DNA from: Gluconacetobacter azotocaptans
Lineage (GTDB): Bacteria > Pseudomonadota > Alphaproteobacteria > Acetobacterales > Acetobacteraceae
Direction of reading: 5' to 3'
Assembly (NCBI RefSeq): GCF_014174355.1
Contig: NZ_JABEQF010000003.1
Span: 186,001 to 250,000, forward strand
Length of the DNA stretch: 64,000 bases
Part shown: positions 48,285 through 58,163 of the stretch, one piece after another
Layout of the letters: every line of letters begins with the position of its first letter
How positions within the stretch are numbered: the first letter of the stretch is position 1
Position numbers and translations under genes: made by a program
The notes under the pieces: generated by a model
The model's input: the letters and a program-made list of their open reading frames with translations, nothing else
What the model was told of the DNA's origin: nothing
Databases searched by the model: none

Positions 48285-49168
48285 GCACGAAGAAGGATCA
48301 GGCCCGCCCGCGTCTGGGCCGGGGGCTGGCGGCGCTGCTAGGCGACCAGGCCCCCGCCATTGCCCGCGTGTCGGGCAAGGCGACCGACGACCGGGCCGGC
48401 ACCCTGCCGGTCGATCTGCTGGAACCCGGCCCGTTCCAACCGCGTCAGGTCATGGAACCCGAGGCCTTGAGCGAGCTGGCGGATTCGATCCGCACGCGCG
48501 GCATCCTGCAACCGATCCTGGTCCGCCCGCACCCCGAGCGCGAGAACGTCTTTCAGATCATCGCGGGCGAACGGCGATGGCGCGCGGCACAGATGGCCGC
48601 GCTGCACGACGTCCCGGTGCATATCCGCACGCTGGACGACGGCGACGCCATGGCCGCCGCCCTGGTCGAAAACCTGCAACGCGCCGACCTGAACGCGATC
48701 GAGGAAGCCGAGGGCCTGCAACGGCTGTTGCAGGATTATCGCCTGACGCAGGACGAACTGGCCGGCGCCCTGGGCAAATCGCGGTCGCATGTCGCCAACA
48801 TGGTCCGGCTGCTGAATCTGCCCGGGGCGGTACGCAACGCCCTGCGCAATGGCGAGCTGACCGCCGGCCACGCCCGCGCCCTGCTGGCCCACCCCGACCC
48901 GGTGGCGGCGCTGAAGATCGTCCTGGACCAGGGCCTGAACGTCCGCCAGACCGAGGCCCTGATCCAGAAGACCACCCGCCAGGCGCAAAAGCCCGCACCC
49001 GCCGCCGCCGAACGCAAGGACCCGGAAATCCAGGTGCTGGAACGCGACCTGTCGGCGCGTCTGGGCCTGAAGGTGCAGATCGCCTTCGACGGGAAGGGGG
49101 GATCGATCCGCATCCTCTATCATTCGCTGGACCAGTTCGATGCGGTGCTGGCCCGCCTGAATGGCTGA
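48281..49168 (+). CDS. parB: Chromosome partitioning protein ParB
   Basis: About 295 residues. The CTPase region has [11 protein letters not shown] and [20 protein letters not shown] (Box I/II); a helix-turn-helix [21 protein letters not shown] reads parS; the C-terminal dimer domain follows. It loads onto the parS sites in mnmE and rsmG. ATG 48281 overlaps the parA stop. The holA gene often found downstream is replaced here by tRNA-Lys. Confidence 0.97.
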   Translation: MSTKKDQARPRLGRGLAALLGDQAPAIARVSGKATDDRAGTLPVDLLEPGPFQPRQVMEPEALSELADSIRTRGILQPILVRPHPERENVFQIIAGERRWRAAQMAALHDVPVHIRTLDDGDAMAAALVENLQRADLNAIEEAEGLQRLLQDYRLTQDELAGALGKSRSHVANMVRLLNLPGAVRNALRNGELTAGHARALLAHPDPVAALKIVLDQGLNVRQTEALIQKTTRQAQKPAPAAAERKDPEIQVLERDLSARLGLKVQIAFDGKGGSIRILYHSLDQFDAVLARLNG

Positions 49169-49266
49169 TGGACCGTCTGGAAACAGGGGGATTTTTTTCA
49201 ACAAAACCCCTTGCCCTCCTGGTGGTGCGCTGTTAGAAGCGCGTCACCCGAAAGGGCCAACTCCAT

Positions 49267-49342
<76 letters not shown>

Positions 49343-49523
49343 TGGAGCCCTCATAAATTCATTATTTCCTGCTGTAGCCCCAAAAAGGCGCAAGCCTGCG
49401 ACCCTCTCAGGGTCGCCATGCACGCATGAGGGGTCGATCGCAACGACAGTCGCGCGTCTGACCGCGGATCGTATCGAAACAATCAGGGGATAAATCTGCG
49501 CGGCGCGCAGATCCGCCCAGCCG

Positions 49524-49718
49524 CTACCTCTGATCCGCCAGATCAGCCACCCCGTCGAGCCGATCGGCAATGCTCGCCATCAGGTGCTTCACGTCATCAC
49601 TGGCCTGCGTCTGGTCCAGCAGGACTGCCATTTTCTCGACGTCGGCCTGCAATTCGGAAATTAGAATCTGGAGTTGCGCCCGTACCGCGTCGTCGTTCTC
49701 GTTCCTGTAGCCTGTCAT
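49524..49718 (-). CDS. Small hypothetical protein (64 residues), helical
   Basis: The product is acidic and almost entirely helix-prone, with a heptad-like pattern (AQLQILISELQADVEKMAVL) that suggests a coiled coil. GGAAGTGAG lies a few bases before the ATG at 49718, a good ribosome binding site. I do not recognise a family. It is transcribed toward the tRNA gene. Its position immediately beyond a tRNA 3' end is compatible with recently acquired DNA, but there is no integrase. Confidence 0.55.
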   Translation of the reverse strand: MTGYRNENDDAVRAQLQILISELQADVEKMAVLLDQTQASDDVKHLMASIADRLDGVADLADQR

Positions 49719-49885
49719 CGCTCACTTCCCGCTTCCAAGACCCTTTCTACGCCACGCCGGGAGGGATAGGCCAGCGACAGCCGGGAAAGGGACGAAGACG
49801 GCGCTTGCCCCCTCATTGGCGGCATCTGAATACCCTTGGCAGTCTCTTCCTGAAACGAATAGCCGTCATCAGGTCACGAGAGGCA

Positions 49886-50362
49886 TCACCCGATCGCACC
49901 GGGACGCACACCCGCAGACGCGATGGCCCCCGGTGCATGGGTTCCGACCCGCCGGCCCGCGGTCAGGGCGAAGCGGCCCGGTCCGGCGGCGGCTAACGCC
50001 AGCAGACCACCGATAATGCTGATATTCTTGTAGAAATGGATCATGTTGTCATAGCGCGGCATGCCGGACATGGCCCAGAACGGATGGCCGATCAGGCCGG
50101 TCACCAACGTATAGCCCGCCAGAATCAGGGCCAGCGGCGTGGTCAGCACCCCGGCCACGAGGGCCAGCCCGATCCCCAGTTCCGTCAGCGTCGCAAGAAC
50201 CGCCGCCAGTTCCGGAAACGGGGCACGGGTCTGCGCCATATAAGCGACGGCACCGCCGAAATCGCTCAATTTCCCCCAGCCCATGACCAGGAACAATGTC
50301 GCCAGAAGGATTCGGGCGACCAGAAGGAGCGTATCGCGCGAAAATGCATTCATCGTGAACAT
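49886..50362 (-). CDS. DoxX-family membrane protein
   Basis: About 158 residues from ATG 50362. Four hydrophobic helices include LVARILLATLFLVMGWGKL and the family-like FPELAAVLATLTELGIGLALV and GHPFWAM. DoxX-like proteins are inner-membrane proteins of uncertain function, some linked to thiosulfate or quinone metabolism or to oxidative stress. It is divergent from the acetyltransferase gene, with an AT-rich gap (50465-50505) likely containing promoters. Confidence 0.85.
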   Translation of the reverse strand: MFTMNAFSRDTLLLVARILLATLFLVMGWGKLSDFGGAVAYMAQTRAPFPELAAVLATLTELGIGLALVAGVLTTPLALILAGYTLVTGLIGHPFWAMSGMPRYDNMIHFYKNISIIGGLLALAAAGPGRFALTAGRRVGTHAPGAIASAGVRPGAIG

Positions 50363-50584
50363 GGCATACTCTTTCAGTTTCTGTGCTATTCGGACCGGGC
50401 AGGCCCGCACATGCTGCGGTCATCGCGGCTGTCTGTCTGGAACCGTATCGTCCTGCCTGCTCCGGAAAAATAGAAACAATATAAACTGTTTGTTTCTATT
50501 TTTTATATGAACTCCGGCGTCCGAACGGCCGCCCCGACCTGCGGGACGGTTGCCTCTTTCGCCTTTCTCGTTCCTCATCGGGGA

Positions 50585-51133
50585 ATGCCCGGTCACAGGA
50601 TAAAATTGGACGCATTGTGCCCCGAACATGCGCTGGAAATGTTCGACGGGCTGTCCGATCCCGCCGCCTACCGTTTCCTTTCCGATGACCCGCCGGACAC
50701 GATGGCGGCATTACGGTCGCGCTATACGCGGCAGGCGGCGGGCCGGTCGCCGGACGTGACACAGCAGTGGCTGAACTGGGTCGTCCGGCGTGCAGACGAC
50801 GGACGCGCAGCCGGGTATATCCAGGCGACGATTCAGGGCGACGGGGCGCTGATCGGCCATCAGATCTTTCCCAGCTTCTGGCGACAGGGCCTCGCGACCG
50901 CCGCGCTCCAGGCAACGATATGCCGGCTGTTTTCGACCGACGGCGTCGAAAACATCGCCGCCCTCATCGACACACGCAACGAAGGATCCATCGGCCTGGT
51001 CGAAAAGTTCGGCTTTCGTCGCATCGGAACCGTCAAGGGCGCGGATTATTTCAAAGGCGCATCCAGTACCGAGCATGAATACGCCCTGTCACGATCGGGG
51101 TGGCATGACTGCCCGTTGAACCGCGATTCCTGA
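50585..51133 (+). CDS. GNAT-family N-acetyltransferase
   Basis: About 182 residues from ATG 50585; an ATG at 50507 is in frame. The acetyl-CoA site is visible as HQIFPSFWRQGLATAALQA (motif A, Q/RxxGxA-like) with ALIDTRNEGSIGLVEKFGF following (motif B), as in RimJ-type acetyltransferases. The acceptor is unknown. It converges with the Old Yellow Enzyme gene across repeat copy J. Confidence 0.85.
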   Translation: MPGHRIKLDALCPEHALEMFDGLSDPAAYRFLSDDPPDTMAALRSRYTRQAAGRSPDVTQQWLNWVVRRADDGRAAGYIQATIQGDGALIGHQIFPSFWRQGLATAALQATICRLFSTDGVENIAALIDTRNEGSIGLVEKFGFRRIGTVKGADYFKGASSTEHEYALSRSGWHDCPLNRDS

Positions 51134-51140
51134 TCGAAAC

Positions 51141-51196
51141 CAACGAATGGGATGCAAGGGCCGAGGCCCTTGCCGGGTTCGGGCAGCGCCCGACCT
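51141..51196. repeat. Modular intergenic palindrome repeat, copy J
   Basis: CAACGAATGGGATG, GCAAGGGCC-GA-GGCCCTTGC, CGGGT, TCGGGC-AGC-GCCCGA. It matches 10360-10412 (copy A) at all but about two positions although the two are 41 kb apart. It is followed by a direct repeat of TTTTACGAGGC at the end of the Old Yellow Enzyme gene. Confidence 0.85.
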
Positions 51197-51220
51197 TCCT
51201 TTGCCTCTTTTACGAGGCTT

Positions 51221-52321
51221 TTACGAGGCCACCCGTTCCGAAGCCGTATGAAACGGATAATCCGTGTATCCGCGCGCATCCCCACCATAGAAGCTGGCGC
51301 GATCATAGCGGTTCAGCGTCCATCCTTCGCGCAGCCGCGCCGGAAGGTCCGGATTGGCGATGAACGACCGGCCGAAGGCCACCAGGTCCGCATCGCCCGA
51401 CGCCAGGACGGCCTCGGCGCTGTCACGGGAAAAACCGCCCGCCGCAATGATCGTGCGCGAAAAGCTGCGGCGCAGCACCCCCGCGTCCACGGGATCGGGC
51501 TCGGCATCCCCGCCGATCCGCGGCTGCACGATGTGCAGATAGGCCGTCCCCATACGGTCCAGCGCCGCGGCGACATGGCCGAATGTCGCGTGACGGTCGC
51601 TGTCGGCCATCGACCCGTAGGCGCCGCTTGGCGTCAGCCGGACCCCCACGCGGTCCGCCCCCCAGATGTCGATGGCGGCCTGCGTGACCTCCAGCAGGAA
51701 GCGCGCGCGGTTCTCGATCGGCCCGCCATAGTCGTCGGTGCGCCGGTTGGTGCCGTCCTGCAGGAACTGGTCGGGCAGGTAGCCGTTCGCGCCGTGGATT
51801 TCCACCCCATCGAACCCGGCCGCCAGTGCGCGTTCCGCCCCGCGACGGTACTCCTCGACGATCAGCGGGATTTCATGCCGTTCCAGCGCCCGGGGCATGT
51901 CGAAGGGGATCGGCCCCTGCAGCGTCCAGGCCTGGCCATCGGCCCGGATCGCGGACGGCGCCACCGGGGCCTCGCCGTTCGGCTGCAGCGCCCGCGCCGA
52001 TTGCCGGCCCACATGCCATAATTGCTGGAACATCCGACCACCCCTGGCATGCACCGCGTCGGTAATGCGCCGCCAGCCGGCAATCTGCGCATCATCATAG
52101 ATCCCCGGCGCACGCTCGAACCCGTATCCCTTCACCGACACGGGCGTCGCCTCGGTAATCAGCAAGCCGCCTTCGGTAGTGCGCTGGCGGTAATAGTCCC
52201 GCATCAGATCGTTCGGCAGGTTGCCGGGGCTGGAGCGCATCCGCGTCAGCGGCGCCATCACGACGCGATGCAGAAGGGAGGCCGGGCCGACCCGCGTCGG
52301 CGTGAACAGAAGCTGAGACAT
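51221..52321 (-). CDS. Alkene reductase, Old Yellow Enzyme family (NemA-like)
   Basis: About 366 residues from ATG 52321, with AAGGACG upstream. FMN barrel features are FTPTRVGPASLLHRVVMAPLTR, WHVGRQSA, EIHGANGYLPDQFLQDGTNRR (His/Asn substrate pair) and a C-terminal GGFSRDSAEAVL. It reduces activated double bonds, nitro compounds or N-ethylmaleimide with NADPH. A divergent LysR gene is 127 bases away, so substrate-responsive control is likely. Confidence 0.93.
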   Translation of the reverse strand: MSQLLFTPTRVGPASLLHRVVMAPLTRMRSSPGNLPNDLMRDYYRQRTTEGGLLITEATPVSVKGYGFERAPGIYDDAQIAGWRRITDAVHARGGRMFQQLWHVGRQSARALQPNGEAPVAPSAIRADGQAWTLQGPIPFDMPRALERHEIPLIVEEYRRGAERALAAGFDGVEIHGANGYLPDQFLQDGTNRRTDDYGGPIENRARFLLEVTQAAIDIWGADRVGVRLTPSGAYGSMADSDRHATFGHVAAALDRMGTAYLHIVQPRIGGDAEPDPVDAGVLRRSFSRTIIAAGGFSRDSAEAVLASGDADLVAFGRSFIANPDLPARLREGWTLNRYDRASFYGGDARGYTDYPFHTASERVAS

Positions 52322-52429
52322 CGAATTCGTCCTTGTCGATCCGGCGAACCGCCCCAAGGGCTCCGCCGCTGGACAGGACCATGCCTATTCTCTTGCCAAG
52401 GCGGCAGACGGCCGGCAGACCTAACGTTC

Positions 52430-52444
52430 ATTCCCAAAAGGAAT
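52430..52444. promoter_or_regulatory. Candidate LysR-type operator
   Basis: ATTCC-CAAAA-GGAAT is a perfect 5-bp inverted repeat directly upstream of the LysR gene, within the divergent promoter region. Its right half doubles as the LysR ribosome binding site. Possible autoregulatory site; unproven. Confidence 0.3.
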
Positions 52445-52448
52445 AACC

Positions 52449-53333
52449 ATGGATCGTCTCCAGGCCATGACGTACCTCGTGCGGGTCGTCGAAACGGGTT
52501 CGTTCTCGGCGGCCGCCCGGCAGTTGAACGTGGGCCAGCCGGCGGTGTCCAAGGCGGTGGCGCTGCTGGAACAGCATCTGGGCGTCCGGCTGCTGCTGCG
52601 CTCGACCCACGGCCTGACACCGACCGAGGCCGGGCTGCGCTATGTCGAGGCCGCCACCCGGGCGCTGGAGGAAGCCGACGCGGCCGAACGCGCGGCACGC
52701 GGCAGCGGCGCGGGGCTGGGCGGGCGGCTGCGCATATCCGCGCCGACCACCTTCGCGCGCCAGAACATCATCCCGCATCTGGGCGGCTTCCTGTCCGCCC
52801 ACCCGGACCTGGATCTGGAGATCGTGCTGGACGACCGGCGCGTGGATCTGGTGGCGGAAGGGATCGACATGTGCCTGCGCGTCGGCCCGATGGAGGACAC
52901 CAGCCTCGTCGCCCGCCAGATCGCGCGGGGACGGCGGTCGGTCATCGCGACGCCGGCCTATTTCGATCGTGCCGGCCGGCCGCGCACGCCGGGCGACCTC
53001 GAACGGCATGACGCCCTGATCTACACCCAGGGCCGGGGCACCGCCTGGACGTTCCGGCAGGGAACGCGCGACTGCCCCGTGACGCTGCGCGGCCGCCTGC
53101 GTCTCAGCGCCGCCGAGGGCATCCGGGCCGCGACCCTGGCCGATCTGGGACTGACCATCGCCTCCGACTGGATGTTCGCGCCGGAACTGGAACATGGCCG
53201 CGTCGCGCGTGTGCTGGAAGAGTGGACGCTGCCGCCGATCGACCTGTGGGCGGTCTTTCCCGCGGCCCGGCTGACCAGCGCGAAAGCCCGCGCCTTTACG
53301 GATTTCGTCAGTACCCTTCTGGCACCATCCTGA
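52449..53333 (+). CDS. LysR-family transcriptional regulator
   Basis: About 294 residues. The N-terminal winged helix-turn-helix reads MTYLVRVVETGSFSAAARQL and GQPAVSKAVALLEQHLGVRLL; the C-terminal periplasmic-binding-protein-like domain follows with the family segment TTFARQNIIPHLGGFLS. It is divergent from the alkene reductase gene and most likely controls it; the inducer is unknown. An AAAGGAATAA ribosome binding site precedes ATG 52449. Confidence 0.93.
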   Translation: MDRLQAMTYLVRVVETGSFSAAARQLNVGQPAVSKAVALLEQHLGVRLLLRSTHGLTPTEAGLRYVEAATRALEEADAAERAARGSGAGLGGRLRISAPTTFARQNIIPHLGGFLSAHPDLDLEIVLDDRRVDLVAEGIDMCLRVGPMEDTSLVARQIARGRRSVIATPAYFDRAGRPRTPGDLERHDALIYTQGRGTAWTFRQGTRDCPVTLRGRLRLSAAEGIRAATLADLGLTIASDWMFAPELEHGRVARVLEEWTLPPIDLWAVFPAARLTSAKARAFTDFVSTLLAPS

Positions 53334-53415
53334 ACGCAGCGTGCCGGTTCGCCCCTCACTGGCGTATGTCACCCAAATGACGTTACTCTGGCGCATTGGA
53401 CAGGAGACGGTTTCG

Positions 53416-54819
53416 ATGCGAGTAGCGATAACCGCCATGGCGATGGCGGCGACGATGACGGCGACGATGGCGGGGGGCGCCCATGCGGCCCCCATGGAAC
53501 ATCCCCAGGCCGACGCCCAGGCGCTCGACCTCGCGGAAAAGGCCATCGCGCTGCGGTCGGTCGCCGGGCCGGGAAACCAGACGTCCCAGGTCGCGGCACT
53601 CTACAAGGCGGCGCTGGTTGCGGGCGGCTTTGCCGATCGGGACATCACGATCACGCCGGTCGATGACACGGCCTATCTGATCGCACGCTGGTCGGGAAGC
53701 GATCCGTCGCTGAAGCCGCTGGTCATTTCCGGGCACATGGACGTAGTGGAAGCCAAGCCGGCCGACTGGCAGCGCGATCCGTTCAAGCCGGTGGTCGAAA
53801 ACGGCTATCTGTTCGGCCGAGGCGCCACGGACATGAAGCTGGACGGCACGCTGGCCATCGCCTCGCTGGGCGAACTGAAACGCGAAGGGTACAAGCCCCG
53901 CCGCGACATCATCATCGAATTCTCGGGCGACGAGGAAACGGCGATGAAGACCAGCGCCATCATCGCCGACAAGCTGGTGAATGCCGACCTCGTGCTCAAT
54001 ATCGACAGCGGCGGCGGCGTCCTGGACGAACATACCGGCAAGCCCGATTATTTCACCTGGACGGGGGCCGAGAAGACCTACGCCGATTTTGAAATGACGG
54101 TCACCAATCCGGGGGGCCATTCCTCGGAACCGCGCGCCGAAAATGCGATCGACCAGCTTGCCGCGGCACTGCTGCGGATCCAGCACTATCAGTTCAAGCC
54201 GGAACTGAACGATCTGACCCGCGGCTATTTCCTGAGCGCCGCAAAATGGGAACCGGCGAAAATCGGCATCGCGATGCGCGCCTTTGCCGCGAACCCTGCC
54301 GACAGGAAGGCCATCGCCACCCTGACGGCCGACCCGTCCATGATCGGCAAGATCGGCACCACCTGCGTCGTGACCATGGTCAACGGTGGCCATGCGCTCA
54401 ATGCGTTGCCGCAACGCGCGACCGCCAATATCAATTGCCGCATCTTCCCCGGCCATCCCCGCGCCGCCATCATGGCGGAACTGGAGAAAGTCGCCGCCGA
54501 CCCGAACGTCCATTTCACCGACGTCAGCGCAGGATCGGTCGCCACCGATGCCTCACCCATGCGCCCCGATTTCATCGCGGCCGTGGACAAGGCCCTGAAC
54601 GCGACCTATCCGGGGGTTCCGGTATTTCCCAGCATGTCCTCGGGCGCCAGCGACAGCATGTGGTTTCGCAATCGGCACGTACCCAGCTATGGCGCAAGCG
54701 CGCTCTTCCTCAAGGAGTCCGAGAATTTCAGCCACGGCCTGAACGAGCGCACGCCGATCGCAGGCATCCCGCTGGCGATCGATTACTACCGGTCGCTGTT
54801 CACCAGCCTGTCGCACTAG
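53416..54819 (+). CDS. Exported M20-family metallopeptidase
   Basis: About 467 residues from ATG 53416 with AGGAGA upstream. A signal peptide (Met/Ala-rich, ending GGAHA) leads to a mature protein with the co-catalytic zinc motifs VISGHMDVV, GRGATDMKLDG and EFSGDEETAM, and a dimerisation insert NPGGHSSEPRAENA. It hydrolyses peptides or N-acyl amino acids in the periplasm. An M28 peptidase lies downstream after repeat copy K, so the two may form a peptide-scavenging pair. Confidence 0.92.
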   Translation: MRVAITAMAMAATMTATMAGGAHAAPMEHPQADAQALDLAEKAIALRSVAGPGNQTSQVAALYKAALVAGGFADRDITITPVDDTAYLIARWSGSDPSLKPLVISGHMDVVEAKPADWQRDPFKPVVENGYLFGRGATDMKLDGTLAIASLGELKREGYKPRRDIIIEFSGDEETAMKTSAIIADKLVNADLVLNIDSGGGVLDEHTGKPDYFTWTGAEKTYADFEMTVTNPGGHSSEPRAENAIDQLAAALLRIQHYQFKPELNDLTRGYFLSAAKWEPAKIGIAMRAFAANPADRKAIATLTADPSMIGKIGTTCVVTMVNGGHALNALPQRATANINCRIFPGHPRAAIMAELEKVAADPNVHFTDVSAGSVATDASPMRPDFIAAVDKALNATYPGVPVFPSMSSGASDSMWFRNRHVPSYGASALFLKESENFSHGLNERTPIAGIPLAIDYYRSLFTSLSH

Positions 54820-54828
54820 GAAGACAAC

Positions 54829-54940
54829 GGGCTTTGCCCGAACCCACCAGGGCCCGAGGCCCTGGACCCCGATCATGGATAAGACGACCGGGTTTCCAAA
54901 GGGCAATGCCCTTTGGGGGGTTCGGGCAGAGCCCCGATCT
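54829..54940. repeat. Modular intergenic palindrome repeat, copy K
   Basis: CGGGC-TTT-GCCCG (54829-54841), CCAGGGCCCGAGGCCCTGG (54847-54865), then GATCATGGATAAGACGACC, CCAAAGGGC-AAT-GCCCTTTGG (54896-54916) and TTCGGGCAGAGCCCCGA. The second part matches copy F. It lies between two exported peptidase genes on the same strand. Confidence 0.82.
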
Positions 54941-54968
54941 TCCCGAAAACTCCATTCAGAATCACGAG

Positions 54969-56666
<1,698 letters not shown>

Positions 56667-56671
56667 GGGCA

Positions 56672-56731
56672 GTTCAAGGGGCTTTGCCCCTTGGACCCCA
56701 TCAAGGGTGCCGCCTTTGAAATCCAGTCGTT
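56672..56731. repeat. Modular intergenic palindrome repeat, copy L
   Basis: TTCAAGGGGC-TTT-GCCCCTTGGA and ATCAAGGGTGCCGCCTTTG, then AAATCCAGTCGT. About 90% identical to copy G, 27 kb away. Confidence 0.82.
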
Positions 56732-56822
56732 CCGGGGCGGGTGCATTGTTTCTCTTTGAATCATGACTTCGCGGCCGGGCGCCTTATCGTGACAGGGATA
56801 ACCCTGTCACGATGGAACCTTC

Positions 56823-57305
56823 ATGCTGCGGCATATCTTCGCTGGATTGGCCTGCCTGGTTTTGGACGCCGTCATGGGTCCAGCCAGCGCGGCCACACTT
56901 TCGACGGACGATTTCAAAGGCGAGGCGTCGCCGACATATTATCCCGGACAGTGCGGCGGCCGGTTCGCCTGCTCCCGCCTTGGCGTCACGACCGGGAACG
57001 GCAGCCTGACGGTGGACATGACCAACCTGCTGAAGGATGGCAGCCCGGCCGTGCTGGACGGCAACGTCCTGGACGAGGACGACGACCACGCCACTTATGC
57101 CCTGCGCACGCTGAAATCCCGCTTCACGCATCTGGATTTCGGCGTCGATGCCTTTCGTTCGAAGACGGCGCCGCAAAGCACATGCACCGTCCGTTATCGC
57201 GACAAGGCATTTTCAAGCCTGGATTGTACCTACTACATCGGTAATGATTTTGGCGATTTTGAACCGGTACAGTTCAGCTTCTTCCGGCGCACCGATGCCC
57301 CCTGA
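56823..57305 (+). CDS. Hypothetical secreted protein (160 residues)
   Basis: A signal peptide (LRHIFAGLACLVLDAVMGPASA) is followed by a mature domain with four Cys (in PGQCGGRFACSRLG and around STCTVRY and LDCTYYIG) that could form two disulfides in the periplasm. The rest is mixed beta-like and acidic (GNVLDEDDDH). I recognise no family. Third-position GC is slightly lower than in neighbours. It follows the M28 peptidase gene across repeat copy L. Confidence 0.65.
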   Translation: MLRHIFAGLACLVLDAVMGPASAATLSTDDFKGEASPTYYPGQCGGRFACSRLGVTTGNGSLTVDMTNLLKDGSPAVLDGNVLDEDDDHATYALRTLKSRFTHLDFGVDAFRSKTAPQSTCTVRYRDKAFSSLDCTYYIGNDFGDFEPVQFSFFRRTDAP

Positions 57306-57443
57306 CCCCAACCGGGATACTGGACATCGCCTTTCGAATCCCTCGTGAACAAAGCGCGGATTATCACATTTCGTGACATTTCCCGGACTCGTCCGCCGCG
57401 CTTCTTTCAACGATCATGGTCCTGCCCGAACAGAGAGTCTCCG

Positions 57444-57854
57444 ATGCCGAACCGAACCGTCATCCCCCATGCCCGGCAGAAAAAGAGTACGAGGCGCGCG
57501 ACACCGATACTCGGTTGTCTGGTCCTTCTTGCAACCCTGGCGGCCTGCGACCAGTCGCCGGACGAAAATTCGTCGCAATGCCGGCGCGATCCGCCGGCCG
57601 GATCGCAGAGAAGGGAGGGCGGTCATGGCGGATTCGGTGGCATGCGAGGCGCGGGCATGGGCGGTTTCGGTGGCGGCATGATGAGCGGCCGCCTCGGCGG
57701 CTTTGGTCCGGGCCGTCAGGACGGCGGGTCAAGCCGCTGCCGACCGCGGCCGGGCAATGAACCGGACCGACGATCCTCGAGCGCGCAGGGCGGTCGACCC
57801 GGCAGGCAGGACACCATCACCCCCTCGGATATCCACATTGGCGACCCCCGCTGA
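57444..57854 (+). CDS. Small Gly/Met-rich putative lipoprotein
   Basis: About 136 residues from ATG 57444. A type II signal ends in LLATLAAC (lipobox LAAC), so Cys near residue 35 is probably lipidated. The mature part is a low-complexity run of Gly, Met and Arg (HGGFGGMRGAG, MGGFGGGMMSG), which is likely disordered. No family recognised. A second small lipoprotein ORF begins 13 bases downstream, suggesting a pair. Confidence 0.5.
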   Translation: MPNRTVIPHARQKKSTRRATPILGCLVLLATLAACDQSPDENSSQCRRDPPAGSQRREGGHGGFGGMRGAGMGGFGGGMMSGRLGGFGPGRQDGGSSRCRPRPGNEPDRRSSSAQGGRPGRQDTITPSDIHIGDPR

Positions 57855-57867
57855 CGCCCGGTTCATC

Positions 57868-58083
57868 GTGACGCGCATGCTGCCCTGTCTCTGTGTCCTG
57901 GCGCTGCTGGCGGGATGCGCCTCCCCCCCTGTGCCACGCGACGATGACGGCCTGCCCGTCATCGACGGCCCACGCGCAAACCGCTCGGCCGGCGGTCGGG
58001 GTGGCCAGGGCATCTGGTCGGATATTCTCCACACCGCCATGCAGACGGGCATGCAGGCCGGTATGGGGATGCTTCATCACTGA
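57868..58083 (+). CDS. Small putative lipoprotein (about 71 residues)
   Basis: From GTG 57868 the product reads VTRMLPCLCVLALLAGC, a lipoprotein signal with lipobox LAGC; ATG 57877 is an alternative. The mature part is short, with DDDGLPVIDGPRANR and a Met-rich tail (MQTGMQAGMGMLHH) that could bind metal. No family recognised. It directly follows another lipoprotein ORF and converges on the TonB receptor gene. Confidence 0.5.
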   Translation: MTRMLPCLCVLALLAGCASPPVPRDDDGLPVIDGPRANRSAGGRGGQGIWSDILHTAMQTGMQAGMGMLHH

Positions 58084-58163
58084 TCGTTCCCGGGAGTTGC
58101 CAGGTTCGGGCCATTCGCCCGGCCCTGCGGATGGATGGCCCGGCGCGAGCTTCTCCGGCCCGT

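Noticed and set aside
54246-54968. Upstream extension of the M28 peptidase frame
   Set aside because: It is antiphase to the M20 peptidase gene and then reads through repeat copy K; a signal peptide begins cleanly at ATG 54969.
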